Part shown: positions 17,843 through 26,256 of the stretch, piece by piece
Numbering within the stretch: position 1 is the first letter of the stretch
Layout: each line of letters starts with the position of its first letter
Assembly: GCA_052115395.1 (NCBI GenBank)
Contig: JBFRGO010000004.1
Length of the DNA stretch: 64,000 bases
Origin: Noviluteimonas sp052115395
GTDB lineage: Bacteria > Pseudomonadota > Gammaproteobacteria > Xanthomonadales > Xanthomonadaceae
Reading direction: 5' to 3' (one strand)
Made by a program: the position numbers and the translations under genes
Notes under the pieces: generated by a model
What the model was told of the DNA's origin: nothing
The model's input: only the letters and a program-made list of their open reading frames with translations
Databases searched by the model: none

Positions 17843-18724
17843 ATGGCCCAAGCCCACGAGTCCCACGACACCAACGTCTACTACGTGCCGCACGGCAGCC
17901 GCTGGCCGGTGATCGCGTCGGTGGCGCTGTTCACCACCATGATCGGCTTCGCGCAGTGGCTCAACGAAGTCAGCTGGGGCAAGCCGGTGTTCTTCCTCGG
18001 CCTGGCCTTCCTCGCCTCGATCCTGTTCAAGTGGTTCGGCGACGTGATCCGCGAATCGCTGCGCGGCTATTACAACAAGCAGGTCGACACCTCCTTCCGC
18101 ATGGGGATGGTGTGGTTCATCTTCTCCGAAGTGATGTTCTTCGCCGCGTTCTTCGGTGCGCTGTTCTACGCGCGCCAGTTCGCGTTGCCGTGGCTCACCG
18201 GCGAAGGCCACAAGGTCGCCACGCACGCGGTGCTGTGGTCGGACTTCACCGGCGGCTGGCCGAGCAACGGCCCGGGCGCGGTCGGTGGTGCGTACCAGAC
18301 CATCCCGGCGTGGGGCCTGCCGCTGCTCAACACGCTGATCCTGCTGTCCTCGGGCGTCACGGTCACCATCGCGCACCACGCGCTGAAGGCCGGCCACCGC
18401 AAGCAGCTGCTGCTGTTCCTCGGCATGACCGTGCTGCTGGGCGCCTCGTTCCTGTTCTTCCAGGCGAAGGAATACATCCACGCCTACCACGAGCTCAACC
18501 TCACGCTCGGCTCGGGCATCTACGGCTCGACGTTCTTCATGCTCACCGGTTTCCACGGCGCGCACGTGACGCTGGGCACGATCATGCTCGCGATCATCTG
18601 GTTCCGCTGCGCCGCCGGGCATTTCAATCGCGACAACCACTTCGCGTTCGAAGCGGTGGCCTGGTACTGGCACTTCGTCGACGTGGTGTGGCTGGGCCTG
18701 TTCCTGTTCGTGTACGTGCTGTAA
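17843..18724 (+). CDS. ctaE: Cytochrome c oxidase subunit III
   Basis: A 293-aa, seven-helix structural subunit of the aa3 oxidase. Signatures are YYVPHGSRWPVIAS near the start, WFIFSEVMFFAAFFGALFYA, QAKEYIHAYHELN, STFFMLTGFHGAHVTLGT and the C-terminal AVAWYWHFVDVVWLGLFL. It completes the catalytic core encoded in this cluster. It converges on a small twin-membrane-protein gene, with a GC hairpin between them. Confidence 0.97.
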   Translation: MAQAHESHDTNVYYVPHGSRWPVIASVALFTTMIGFAQWLNEVSWGKPVFFLGLAFLASILFKWFGDVIRESLRGYYNKQVDTSFRMGMVWFIFSEVMFFAAFFGALFYARQFALPWLTGEGHKVATHAVLWSDFTGGWPSNGPGAVGGAYQTIPAWGLPLLNTLILLSSGVTVTIAHHALKAGHRKQLLLFLGMTVLLGASFLFFQAKEYIHAYHELNLTLGSGIYGSTFFMLTGFHGAHVTLGTIMLAIIWFRCAAGHFNRDNHFAFEAVAWYWHFVDVVWLGLFLFVYVL

Positions 18725-18763
18725 GGCGCGCACGCGCCGCCACGACACAAGCAATTCCCGTCG

Positions 18764-18786
18764 CGGGCCGGCCATGCGCCGGCCCG
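18764..18786. terminator. GC hairpin between ctaE and the twin-TM gene
   Basis: CGGGCCGGC-CATGC-GCCGGCCCG is a perfect 9-bp stem in the gap between convergent genes. It has no T-run on either side, so transcription stop here is plausible but not certain. Confidence 0.45.
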
Positions 18787-18808
18787 TGCCGTCTCCGGGA
18801 TCAGGCCG

Positions 18809-19033
18809 TCAAGGCGCGCGGCCGATGCCGTGCGGCGTGATCCAGCCCATGTAGATGGCCAGGACCACGAACAGGATCAACGCGACCGACAGCGCGATGC
18901 GCTTGGTCAATGCATTGACGGTGCGCTTGGTCGTGCCCTTGTCCACGAGCATGTAATACAGCCCCGCGCCGAGGTTCCAGACGATGAGTATCAGGACGGC
19001 GATGATCAGCAAAGTCTTCAGCGAATCGTTCAT
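18809..19033 (-). CDS. Twin transmembrane helix small protein (DUF2909)
   Basis: A 74-aa protein with two hydrophobic helices (LLIIAVLILIVWNLGAGLYY and IALSVALILFVVLAIYMGWI) joined by a basic loop with TKRTVNALTKRI. This matches the DUF2909/twin transmembrane family that accompanies cytochrome oxidase genes in gammaproteobacteria. Its function is unknown; an oxidase accessory role is inferred from position. It lies on the strand opposite to the cox genes, between ctaE and surf1. Confidence 0.85.
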   Translation of the reverse strand: MNDSLKTLLIIAVLILIVWNLGAGLYYMLVDKGTTKRTVNALTKRIALSVALILFVVLAIYMGWITPHGIGRAP

Positions 19034-19114
19034 GGCGACGGTCCTTGGCCTGTCGCGCGCGCGGTGCCCGCACGCACTCTGGGCGGCATTATCGCGCCGC
19101 GCGGGGGCATCCGC

Positions 19115-19816
19115 GTGACCCGGCGCGGAACATTCTGGTTCGCCTGGGCGCTCGCGCTGGTTGCCATCGGGGGTTTCGCGCGCCTGGGGTTCTGGCAATA
19201 CGGGCGGATGCAGGAAAAGCAGGCGATGCTCGCCAACGTCGAGCGCGTGTTGCACGCCCCGCCGGTGGCCATCGATGCGGCCGGCACCCGCGAAATGGCT
19301 TGGGTGGAAGGCGAGGCGACCCTCGACGCGCGGACCCTGCTGCTCGACAACCAGATGCGCGAGGGCACGCCCGGCGTGCACGTGTATTGCATCGCGCGTT
19401 CGGGCGTCGCCGACCGGCTCGTCGACCTGGGCTGGCTCGCGGTGAAGCCCGATCGCACGATGCCCGAGGCCGCGTGTCCCGCCGGCCCGCTGCACGTGCG
19501 CGGCCTGATGACGGCCTTGCCCTCTAGCGGCCTGCACGTGGGCGCGCCGATGCAGCAGATCGGTGGAACGCGCTGGCTGATGGCGCGGGCGGACGTGGAT
19601 GCGATCCGCGCGGCGCTGCACATCGACTTGCCCGCGCGGGTGATCCGCCTGGATCCCAAATTGCCCGTCGGCTACGCGCGCGACCTCGACGTGCTTCCCA
19701 ACACGCTGCCGCCGGAACGCCACCTCGGCTATGCGGTCCAATGGTGGGCGCTGTCGCTCGCCGTCTTCATCACAGCGCTCGTCCTTTCCATTCGCAAAGC
19801 AAAGCCCCGCGCATGA
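19115..19816 (+). CDS. SURF1 family cytochrome oxidase biogenesis protein
   Basis: A 233-aa inner-membrane protein with two terminal helices (about residues 7-27 and 207-227) around a periplasmic domain, the SURF1/Shy1 topology. Family motifs are RLGFWQYGRMQEKQ, TLLLDNQMREGTPGVHV, VDLGWLAV and the C-terminal HLGYAVQWWALSLAVFI. SURF1 proteins help insert heme a into subunit I. The start is taken as GTG at 19115 with a GGGGG ribosome-like run upstream; there is no ATG close by in frame. The stop overlaps the next start (ATGA). Confidence 0.9.
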   Translation: MTRRGTFWFAWALALVAIGGFARLGFWQYGRMQEKQAMLANVERVLHAPPVAIDAAGTREMAWVEGEATLDARTLLLDNQMREGTPGVHVYCIARSGVADRLVDLGWLAVKPDRTMPEAACPAGPLHVRGLMTALPSSGLHVGAPMQQIGGTRWLMARADVDAIRAALHIDLPARVIRLDPKLPVGYARDLDVLPNTLPPERHLGYAVQWWALSLAVFITALVLSIRKAKPRA

Positions 19817-20391
19817 ATGCTCCCGTCGACCACGCCACGCGCAATCGCAATCGCTGGATGCTCGTCGGCATCTTCCTGCTGTTCTTCGGCGGGCTCGTGC
19901 TCGCTGGCCTGCTGCGTTTCTCCGGCTGGCGCCCCGAAGGCCTGAAGAACAAGGGCGAATTGCTGCAACCGCCGGCCGACCTGCGCGCACTCACGCCGAC
20001 GCTCGCCGATGGCAGCGCTTATCGATGGAAAGATGCCGAACGCACGTGGCGCATCCTCGCGGTGACCGAGCGTTGCGATACGAGCAACGCCGCGGCGTGC
20101 GAGCGCCTGCTCACCGACCTGGACAAGGTGTGGCAGCTTGCGGGGAAAGATGCCGATCGCGTGCACGTGTTGTGGGTCGGCGCACTGCCGCCGCACGGCC
20201 CGCGCCCTGCAACGCTGCGCGTGCTGCGTCCCACCGATGCGCTGATCGACGGCCTGCCGCGTTCGCGCGATCCGAAGGGCATGCCGGTGTATCTGCTCGA
20301 TCCGAACGGCTGGGTGGTTCTGCGCTACGCTCCCGGCTCCGATCCCGGGGACGTGCGGACCGACCTGTCCCGCCTGCTCAAGGTGAACTGA
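19813..20391 (+). CDS. Membrane-anchored Sco/thioredoxin-like protein, unknown
   Basis: A 192-aa protein with one N-terminal helix (WMLVGIFLLFFGGLVLAGLL) and a periplasmic domain whose pattern (TWRILAVTERCD, VHVLWVGALP, MPVYLLDPNGWVVLRYAPGS) resembles the thioredoxin/SCO fold. The copper-binding CxxxC of SCO1/SenC is absent: only Cys in ERCD and AAACERL remain, so a redox or copper role is uncertain. It is translationally coupled to surf1 (ATGA) and one base ahead of ctaA, a position often held by such a protein in xanthomonad oxidase loci. A role in oxidase maturation is inferred from context. Confidence 0.65.
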   Translation: MNAPVDHATRNRNRWMLVGIFLLFFGGLVLAGLLRFSGWRPEGLKNKGELLQPPADLRALTPTLADGSAYRWKDAERTWRILAVTERCDTSNAAACERLLTDLDKVWQLAGKDADRVHVLWVGALPPHGPRPATLRVLRPTDALIDGLPRSRDPKGMPVYLLDPNGWVVLRYAPGSDPGDVRTDLSRLLKVN

Positions 20392-20392
20392 G

Positions 20393-21553
20393 ATGGTGTC
20401 CAGCGCCACATCCGTCGCCCGCCACGGCATCCATCGCAACTTCCATCGCCTGGCGTGGCTCGCCGTCGTGCTCGCGCTGGGCGTGATCGTGTTCGGCGGT
20501 TTCGTGCGCCTGTCCAACGCGGGCCTGAGTTGTCCCGATTGGCCGACGTGCTACGGCCGCGCGGCGTGGCCGCAACATGCGAACGAAGCGGCAGATCACG
20601 CCGCAACCGCGATCCGCGCCGTCGAACCGCACAAGGCGTGGCGCGAACAATTGCATCGGATGCTCGCCGGTTCGCTCGGCCTGATCGTGTTGTCGCTTGC
20701 GCTGCTCGCCGCGCGTCGCCGCCGTTTCGGCATCGCGCAGGTGCTGTGCGCATCGCTGCTGGTGGGCATCGGCATTCCGCTGTACATGCATGGCCAGCAT
20801 GTCGCCGCGTCGGTGTTCGCGCTCGCCGGCGAAACGCTGCTGCTCATCGCCGCGCTGCGCTGGTCGAACGTGGATCTTGCGCGCACCGCCGCACTCACCC
20901 TGATGGTGATCGTGTTCCAGGCCTTGCTCGGCATGTGGACGGTCACCTGGCTGCTCAAACCCATCGTCGTGATGGGGCACCTGCTCGGCGGCCTGCTGAC
21001 CTTCGCGCTGCTGACGTGGATGGCGTGGCGCGCGACCGACATGCCCATCCGCCTCGCACAGGCCCGGCGGATCCGCTTGCTGTTGGTGATCGGCCTGTGC
21101 CTGCTCGCGGTGCAGATCGCGCTCGGTGGCTGGACCAGCGCCAACTACGCAGCGCTTGCCTGCGCCAACGATTTCCCGAAATGCGTCGGCCAGTGGTGGC
21201 CGCCGACCGATTTCCGCGAAGGCTTCGTGCTGTGGCGCGGCATCGGCGTGGATTACGAAGGCGGCGTGCTCGACGGGCAGTCGCGCATCGCGATCCAGAT
21301 GGCGCACCGGATCATGGCGGGCGTCGTGTTCGTGTACCTGGGCTTGCTCGCCGTGCGCCTGGTGCGCATTCCGGGAATGCTCGCGTGGGGCGTCACGCTC
21401 GGTGCGTTGCTGCTAACGCAGGTCGCGCTGGGCATCGCCAACGTGAAGCTCGGGCTGCCGCTGCACGTGGCCGTCGCGCACAACGCGGGGGCGGCGCTGC
21501 TGCTGTTCGTGCTGGTCACGCTCATCGCGCGCGTGCGCGCGCCGGACGCCTGA
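20393..21553 (+). CDS. ctaA: Heme A synthase
   Basis: Oxidises the C8 methyl of heme O to a formyl group, making the heme A used by the aa3 oxidase. This 386-aa membrane protein of the COX15/CtaA family has about eight helices. Motifs are GVIVFGGFVRLSNAGLSCPD, HRMLAGSLGLIVL in the first half and MAHRIMAGVVFVYLGL and HVAVAHNAGAALLL in the second, containing the heme-binding histidines. The 386-aa length fits the longer COX15-like type. The ATG follows the preceding stop immediately, and it is followed by ctaB. Confidence 0.95.
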   Translation: MVSSATSVARHGIHRNFHRLAWLAVVLALGVIVFGGFVRLSNAGLSCPDWPTCYGRAAWPQHANEAADHAATAIRAVEPHKAWREQLHRMLAGSLGLIVLSLALLAARRRRFGIAQVLCASLLVGIGIPLYMHGQHVAASVFALAGETLLLIAALRWSNVDLARTAALTLMVIVFQALLGMWTVTWLLKPIVVMGHLLGGLLTFALLTWMAWRATDMPIRLAQARRIRLLLVIGLCLLAVQIALGGWTSANYAALACANDFPKCVGQWWPPTDFREGFVLWRGIGVDYEGGVLDGQSRIAIQMAHRIMAGVVFVYLGLLAVRLVRIPGMLAWGVTLGALLLTQVALGIANVKLGLPLHVAVAHNAGAALLLFVLVTLIARVRAPDA

Positions 21554-21558
21554 CGCAC

Positions 21559-22500
21559 GTGCGCTCGCGCCTTTCCCCGTACTGGACGCTGACCAAGCCG
21601 CGCGTGGTCGCGCTGATCGTGTTCACCGCGCTGGTCGGCATGTTCCTGGCGGTGCCGAGACTGTCGGACCTGCCGCTGGACAAGGCGGTGTTCGGATTGC
21701 TCGGCATCTGGCTCGCCGCGGCGTCGGCGGCCGCGATCAACCACGTGCTCGACCAGCGCATCGATGCGCTGATGGCACGCACGCACGATCGTCCGTTGCC
21801 GACCGGCGGATTGCGTACGTCGCAGGCCGTCGTGTTCGCGCTCGCGCTGGGCGTGGCGTCGATGGCGATCCTGGTCTTCCTGGTCAACCCGCTGTGCGCG
21901 TTGCTGACCTTCGGCTCGTTGATCGGCTACGCGATCGTCTATACCGGATGGCTGAAGCGCGCGACGCCGCAGAACATCGTCATCGGCGGCATCGCCGGCG
22001 CCGCGCCGCCGTTGCTGGGCTGGTCGGCGATCACCGGCATGCAGGGCGAAGCCGATTGGGCCTACGCCCTGACGCTCGTGCTGATCATCTATCTCTGGAC
22101 GCCGCCGCATTTCTGGGCGCTGGCGATCTTCCGCCGCGAGGATTACGCCAAGGCGATGATCCCGATGCTCCCGGTCACGCACGGCGTGACCTACACGCGC
22201 TGGCAGATCCTGTTCTATACGGTGTTGCTGGTGCTTGCGACGCTGCTGCCGTGGGCGCTGCACATGAGCGGGACGTTCTACATCGGCGGCGCGGTGGTGC
22301 TGGGGTGCGTGTTCCTCTGGTACGCCTGGCGCCTGCTGGATCCGCCGGACGAGTTCTTCGCCATGCGCACGTTCCAGTATTCGGTCGTGTACCTGATGGC
22401 CCTCTTCGCCTTCCTGCTGATCGACCACTGGCTGATGCCCTGGCTGGCGCCGGCCTCGGCGCTGGACTTCCAGCCGCTCGCGATGGCGATGGGGCACTGA
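21559..22500 (+). CDS. ctaB: Heme O synthase (protoheme IX farnesyltransferase)
   Basis: Transfers farnesyl to heme B to make heme O, the substrate of CtaA. This 313-aa UbiA-superfamily membrane protein has the first Asp-rich motif NHVLDQRIDALMARTHDRPL (N-x3-D-x2-xD with the M-x-R-T-x2-R-P-L tail) and the second region LYLWTPPHFWALAIFRREDY. The GTG start, six bases after the ctaA stop, gives the usual LSPYWTLTKPRV N-terminus. It is the last gene of the oxidase locus, after which the strand carries a long non-coding gap. Confidence 0.95.
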   Translation: MRSRLSPYWTLTKPRVVALIVFTALVGMFLAVPRLSDLPLDKAVFGLLGIWLAAASAAAINHVLDQRIDALMARTHDRPLPTGGLRTSQAVVFALALGVASMAILVFLVNPLCALLTFGSLIGYAIVYTGWLKRATPQNIVIGGIAGAAPPLLGWSAITGMQGEADWAYALTLVLIIYLWTPPHFWALAIFRREDYAKAMIPMLPVTHGVTYTRWQILFYTVLLVLATLLPWALHMSGTFYIGGAVVLGCVFLWYAWRLLDPPDEFFAMRTFQYSVVYLMALFAFLLIDHWLMPWLAPASALDFQPLAMAMGH

Positions 22501-22553
22501 AACTGCGCCGTTCGTCGCGTTACATCGCGACCTGATCCGCAAACCCGGCACGG

Positions 22554-22574
22554 CCCGCGCAGCGCACGCGCGGG
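22554..22574 (+). terminator. GC hairpin downstream of ctaB
   Basis: CCCGCGC-AGCGCAC-GCGCGGG is a 7-bp perfect stem 54 bases after the ctaB stop, followed by TTGTG rather than a T-run. It may end the oxidase operon. The rest of 22501-22646 shows no other clear feature. Confidence 0.4.
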
Positions 22575-22646
22575 TTGTGACGCGCTGCTCAAACATCGCC
22601 CCGCGGCGCGCGTCATATCGGTCCCCCGGAATGTGGGGATTCCAAC

Positions 22647-22754
22647 ATGCATCGAGACAAGAACGCCGACCGCAGCGAACGCAGCGCGCGCTTGCTGCTC
22701 TTCTTCGCCCTTTGCGCCGCGGTGTCCTGGGCGCTGGCGAGCGCACCGGCCTGA
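22647..22754 (+). CDS. Candidate 35-aa membrane peptide
   Basis: A short reading frame begins MHRDKNADRSERSARLLLFF and continues into one hydrophobic helix ending SWALASAPA. The charged N-terminus followed by a single helix is a typical small-protein pattern, and GGGGA stands seven bases before the ATG as a ribosome site. It fills the otherwise empty stretch between ctaB and the VCBS-repeat gene. No family is recognised, and chance cannot be excluded at this length. The 171 bases after it (22755-22925) show nothing else apart from the next gene's ribosome site. Confidence 0.4.
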   Translation: MHRDKNADRSERSARLLLFFALCAAVSWALASAPA

Positions 22755-22925
22755 TTGACTCCTCCTGCGCAGGCAGGGGCATGGCGGCGTGGACGCCCGA
22801 CGCGCGACCGTGCGCAGATGGCCTCCGCGATCCTCCGTCCCCTGCCTTCGCGGGGGCATTTGAACCGTTGACGCGAACCGGCGCATCCACTCGCGCGTCG
22901 CCAGATGCGGCGCGGGAGGCGGGCC

Positions 22926-23906
22926 ATGCGCGCGCAACTGTGGAGCTCTGCCGTGATCCTCGCCGTGTGGCCGTTCCTGGCACACGCGGGGCAAGCCGAC
23001 CTGGTGTGGCGTAACGCCGCCAGCGGCCAGACGGTGGTGTGGAAATCGGCCGACGCCAAGCACGCGGCCGCGTTGACCTCGGTGCCCGGCACCTGGCGCA
23101 TCGCCGCACTCGCGGACTTCGACGGTGACGGCGTGGCCGACGTGTTGTGGCGCAACACCGCCGGTGGCCAGAACCGCATCTGGCGCATGGGCGATTCGCG
23201 ATTGCCGATCTTCGTGGCATCACTCGCTGCGCCGTGGGACATCGTCGGCGCAGGCGACTTCGACTACGACGGAATCGCGGACGTGCTGTGGCGCAACCGG
23301 TCGACGGGCGAGAACCGCATCTGGCGATCGGGCAATGCGGCGACGCCGATCGCGATCGCCGCGGCGAACATTGCATGGAACGTCGCGGGCGTCGGCGACT
23401 TCAACGCCGATCGCCGTGCGGACATTCTCTGGCGCAATCGCGTCAACGGGCTGGTGGTCGCATGGCGATCGGGCAACGCCGCGACCGCGGTGGGGCTGGG
23501 AACCGTGGCACTTTCCTGGAACGTCGCCGGCGTCGGCGATTTCAACGGCGATGGCGCCGCCGACATCCTCTGGCGCAACACGACCGATGGCGCGAACGTG
23601 ATGTGGCGTTCGGCCAACCGGGCGACGCCACAGGCCGTCAAGGCCGTGGGCGGTACGGCCTGGCGGGTCGCAGGCGTCGGCGATTTCGATGGAGACCTGC
23701 ACGCGGACGTGCTGTGGCGGAATGCATCGAGTGGGCAGAACATCGTCTGGCGCTCGGCGAATGCCGCGACGGCACATGCGTGCGCGGCGGTCGCCCCGCA
23801 GTGGAACGTCAATGGCGCGGCGGAACTCGATCCGCCGCCACCACCGCCAGCGCCGCCGCCCGAACCGCCGCCGATGCCGCCGCCGTATCCCTACCCGTAT
23901 CCGTGA
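22926..23906 (+). CDS. Secreted VCBS/FG-GAP repeat protein with Pro/Tyr-rich tail
   Basis: A 326-aa exported protein: signal peptide (LAVWPFLAHAG), then about six repeats of about 47 residues with the core W-x-V-A-G-V-G-D-F-N/D-G-D-G-x-A-D-I/V-L-W-R-N, e.g. VGDFNGDGAADILWRN. The DxDxDG-like turns are calcium-binding FG-GAP/VCBS blades, so an incomplete beta-propeller is likely. It ends in a proline-rich tail (PPPMPPPYPYPYP). GGGAGG at 22914-22919 fixes the start. Such proteins are usually surface or secreted; no partner enzyme domain or sortase-like signal is present. It is convergent with dnaG. Confidence 0.8.
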   Translation: MRAQLWSSAVILAVWPFLAHAGQADLVWRNAASGQTVVWKSADAKHAAALTSVPGTWRIAALADFDGDGVADVLWRNTAGGQNRIWRMGDSRLPIFVASLAAPWDIVGAGDFDYDGIADVLWRNRSTGENRIWRSGNAATPIAIAAANIAWNVAGVGDFNADRRADILWRNRVNGLVVAWRSGNAATAVGLGTVALSWNVAGVGDFNGDGAADILWRNTTDGANVMWRSANRATPQAVKAVGGTAWRVAGVGDFDGDLHADVLWRNASSGQNIVWRSANAATAHACAAVAPQWNVNGAAELDPPPPPPAPPPEPPPMPPPYPYPYP

Positions 23907-23912
23907 CGGGCC

Positions 23913-25640
23913 TCAGCGCTTCGCCGAGCGCTGATCGAGCAGCAACGCGCGCAATTCGTCTTTCTCGACGGAATCCAGCGGTGTCTGGCTCGCTTTGAGC
24001 TCGTCGATGCGTTGCTGCACGGTCTGGTCTTCGAGCTGCACCATCACGTCGAGGAACTCGCGTTCCCATTCCTGTTCGCCGGGCAGCGATTGCGTGGCGA
24101 GTTTGTGCAGCGCCGCGGCTTCCTCGCGGTCGCCGAAGTGTTCGAGCACGCCGCCGGTGCGGATGTCGGGCCGCTCGCGCACGAGCGCGACCAGTTCCGA
24201 CAGCAACTCGACACCGGGCTGGCGCAGCGCGGCGAATCGATACGGCGGTTCCAGCGCCAAGGCCAGCGAAGGCTGCTGCAGCAACAACGCGATCGCACTG
24301 CGCACCAGGCTGCGCTTGGGCGCGGGCACGCTCGGCGCGTTGCGCGCGCGCTGCGCGGGCACGTGCGTTTCCGGCGTGCTCGCACGTGCGCCGACGCCGG
24401 TGAGTTCGGTCAGGCGCTGCTTCATCAAATCGCCGAAGGCGCCATCGGGAATCTGCGCGAGCAAGGGTTTGCAGCGCTCGGCCAGGCGCGCCTTGCCGTC
24501 CAGGCTTGCCAGGTTCACATCCAGGCTCATCTGCCCGTAGAAGAACTCCGACAGCGGCGTGGCCTGGCGCAGGCGCGCGTCGAAACCTTCGCTGCCTTCC
24601 TTGCGCACGATCGAGTCGGGGTCTTCACCGTCGGGCAGGAACAGGAAGAAGGCCTGGCGGCCGTCCTTCATGCGTGGCAGCACGGATTCGAGCGCTTTCC
24701 ACGCGGCGTTGCGGCCCGCGCGATCGCCGTCGAAACAGAAGAACACGTCGGCGGCGTTGCGGAACAACAGTTCGGCGTGGTCGGGCGTGGTCGCCGTGCC
24801 GAGCGTGGCCACCGCCTGCGACACGCCGTATTGCGCGAGCGCGACCACGTCCATGTAGCCCTCCACGACGATCAACCGATCCAGCTTGCTGTTGACCTGC
24901 CGCGCCTGCCACAGGCCGTACAACTCGCGGCCCTTGTGGAAGAGCGGGGTTTCCGGCGAATTGAGGTACTTCGGCGAATCCTCGGGATCCAGCACGCGCC
25001 CACCGAAGGCGATGGTGCGCCCGCGGCGGTCGGCGATCGGGAACATCAGCCGATCGCGGAACTTGTCGTAGATGTGGCCCTTGTCGTTCTTCGAGAACAT
25101 CCCGCCGCGTTCGAGCAACTGCATGCGGCGCTGGTCGGTGCCGAGCGCATCGCGCAGCGCATTGAACCCATCGGGCGCGTAACCGATGCCGTAGCGCTCG
25201 GCGATCTCCGGCGCGATGCCGCGTTTGTCGACGTAGGCCTTGGCCTTGTCGCTGCCGGCCAAATGCTTGCGGAAGAATTTCGCCGCGGCATCGAGCGCGG
25301 CGAACAGGTCGGTCGTGTCGTGGTTTTCGTTCGACTGCCGCGTGTCGCGCGGCACTTCCATGCCCACGCGCTTGGCGAGTTCGTCGACCGCATCGAGGAA
25401 TTCGAGGCGGTCGTAGTTGATCAGGAACGAGATCGCGGTGCCGTGCGCGCCGCAGCCGAAGCAGTGATAGAACTGCTTGGTCGGCGAAACGGTGAAGCTC
25501 GCCGAGCGTTCGTCATGGAACGGACAACGCGACGCGAATTCCTTGCCCTGGCGCTTGAGCGGCACGCGCGCGGCGATCACCTCGACGATGTCGGTGCGCG
25601 CGAGCAGGTCGTCGATGAAAGCGTCGGGGATGCGGGCCAT
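23913..25640 (-). CDS. dnaG: DNA primase
   Basis: Synthesises RNA primers at the replication fork. In the 575-aa protein the N-terminal zinc finger (about residues 39-65) reads CPFHDE and CFGCGAHG (CHC2 type). The RNA polymerase core follows with ERYGIGYAPDGF, the TOPRIM motif VVEGYMDVVAL and FCFDGDRAGRNAA (metal-binding Asp residues). The C-terminal helicase-binding region is last. It is third in the order rpsU-yqeY-dnaG on the minus strand. rpoD, often the next gene in this operon, is not present downstream. Confidence 0.97.
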   Translation of the reverse strand: MARIPDAFIDDLLARTDIVEVIAARVPLKRQGKEFASRCPFHDERSASFTVSPTKQFYHCFGCGAHGTAISFLINYDRLEFLDAVDELAKRVGMEVPRDTRQSNENHDTTDLFAALDAAAKFFRKHLAGSDKAKAYVDKRGIAPEIAERYGIGYAPDGFNALRDALGTDQRRMQLLERGGMFSKNDKGHIYDKFRDRLMFPIADRRGRTIAFGGRVLDPEDSPKYLNSPETPLFHKGRELYGLWQARQVNSKLDRLIVVEGYMDVVALAQYGVSQAVATLGTATTPDHAELLFRNAADVFFCFDGDRAGRNAAWKALESVLPRMKDGRQAFFLFLPDGEDPDSIVRKEGSEGFDARLRQATPLSEFFYGQMSLDVNLASLDGKARLAERCKPLLAQIPDGAFGDLMKQRLTELTGVGARASTPETHVPAQRARNAPSVPAPKRSLVRSAIALLLQQPSLALALEPPYRFAALRQPGVELLSELVALVRERPDIRTGGVLEHFGDREEAAALHKLATQSLPGEQEWEREFLDVMVQLEDQTVQQRIDELKASQTPLDSVEKDELRALLLDQRSAKR

Positions 25641-25664
25641 CGGCGTCAGGATGCCACGCGGCGG

Positions 25665-26114
25665 TCAACCTTCGGCGAGGCGGCGCTTCACGATCGACGA
25701 AACCTCGCCCATGTCGGCCTTGCCGGCCAGGCGCGGCTTGAGCACGCCCATCAGCTTGCCGATGTCGGCCGGGCCGGCGGCGCCGGTGTCGCGGATCGCG
25801 CCGTCGACCACGTCCTCGATCTCCGCTTCGGACATGCGGGCGGGGAGGTAGTGCTCGATGATCGCGATCTCGTTGCGTTCGATGCCGGCCAGGTCCTCGC
25901 GGCCGGCGGCGTCGTACTGCGACACCGAATCGCGGCGCTGCTTCACCATCTTGTCGAGCACCGCCACGACCTGGGCATCGTCCAGGCTGATGCGCTCGTC
26001 GACTTCCTTCTGCTTGATCGCCGCATTGATCAGGCGGATGACGCCCAGGCGTTCCTTCTCGCCGGACTTCATCGCGGCCTTCATGTCGTCGGTCAGCTGG
26101 TTCTTCAGGGTCAT
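25665..26114 (-). CDS. GatB/YqeY domain-containing protein
   Basis: A 149-aa helical protein of the YqeY family, resembling the C-terminal tRNA-interacting domain of GatB. The N-terminus LKNQLTDDMKAAMKSGEKER and IRLINAAIKQKEVDER are characteristic, as is the C-terminal DIGKLMGVLKPRLAGKADMG. Function is not established; it is commonly placed between rpsU and dnaG. It lies 142 bases after rpsU, separated by an internal terminator, and 24 bases before dnaG. Confidence 0.9.
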   Translation of the reverse strand: MTLKNQLTDDMKAAMKSGEKERLGVIRLINAAIKQKEVDERISLDDAQVVAVLDKMVKQRRDSVSQYDAAGREDLAGIERNEIAIIEHYLPARMSEAEIEDVVDGAIRDTGAAGPADIGKLMGVLKPRLAGKADMGEVSSIVKRRLAEG

Positions 26115-26169
26115 GGCGTGCTCCGTGCGGGATCCGGTGCCCGTTCTGGCGGGCCACCGCAGAAATGCG

Positions 26170-26202
26170 AAAAGCCGGCGGCGCTTGTGGCGCGGCCGGC
26201 TT
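26170..26202 (-). terminator. Internal terminator/attenuator between rpsU and yqeY
   Basis: On the minus strand AAGCCGGC pairs with GCCGGCTT around a 15-base loop that can itself pair (GCGC/GCGC), followed by TTTT. It lies in the rpsU-yqeY gap. A partial terminator here would let rpsU be made in excess over dnaG, as in the E. coli rpsU-dnaG-rpoD operon. Confidence 0.6.
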
Positions 26203-26256
26203 CGCGGGGTGCTGATCGATACGACGCGGGGCGAGAGGCTCGCCGCCGGCGCGGGA

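Noticed and set aside
22926..23820. Recurring TGGCGCAAC-type DNA repeats
   Set aside because: They are codon-level echoes of the VCBS protein repeats, not an independent element.
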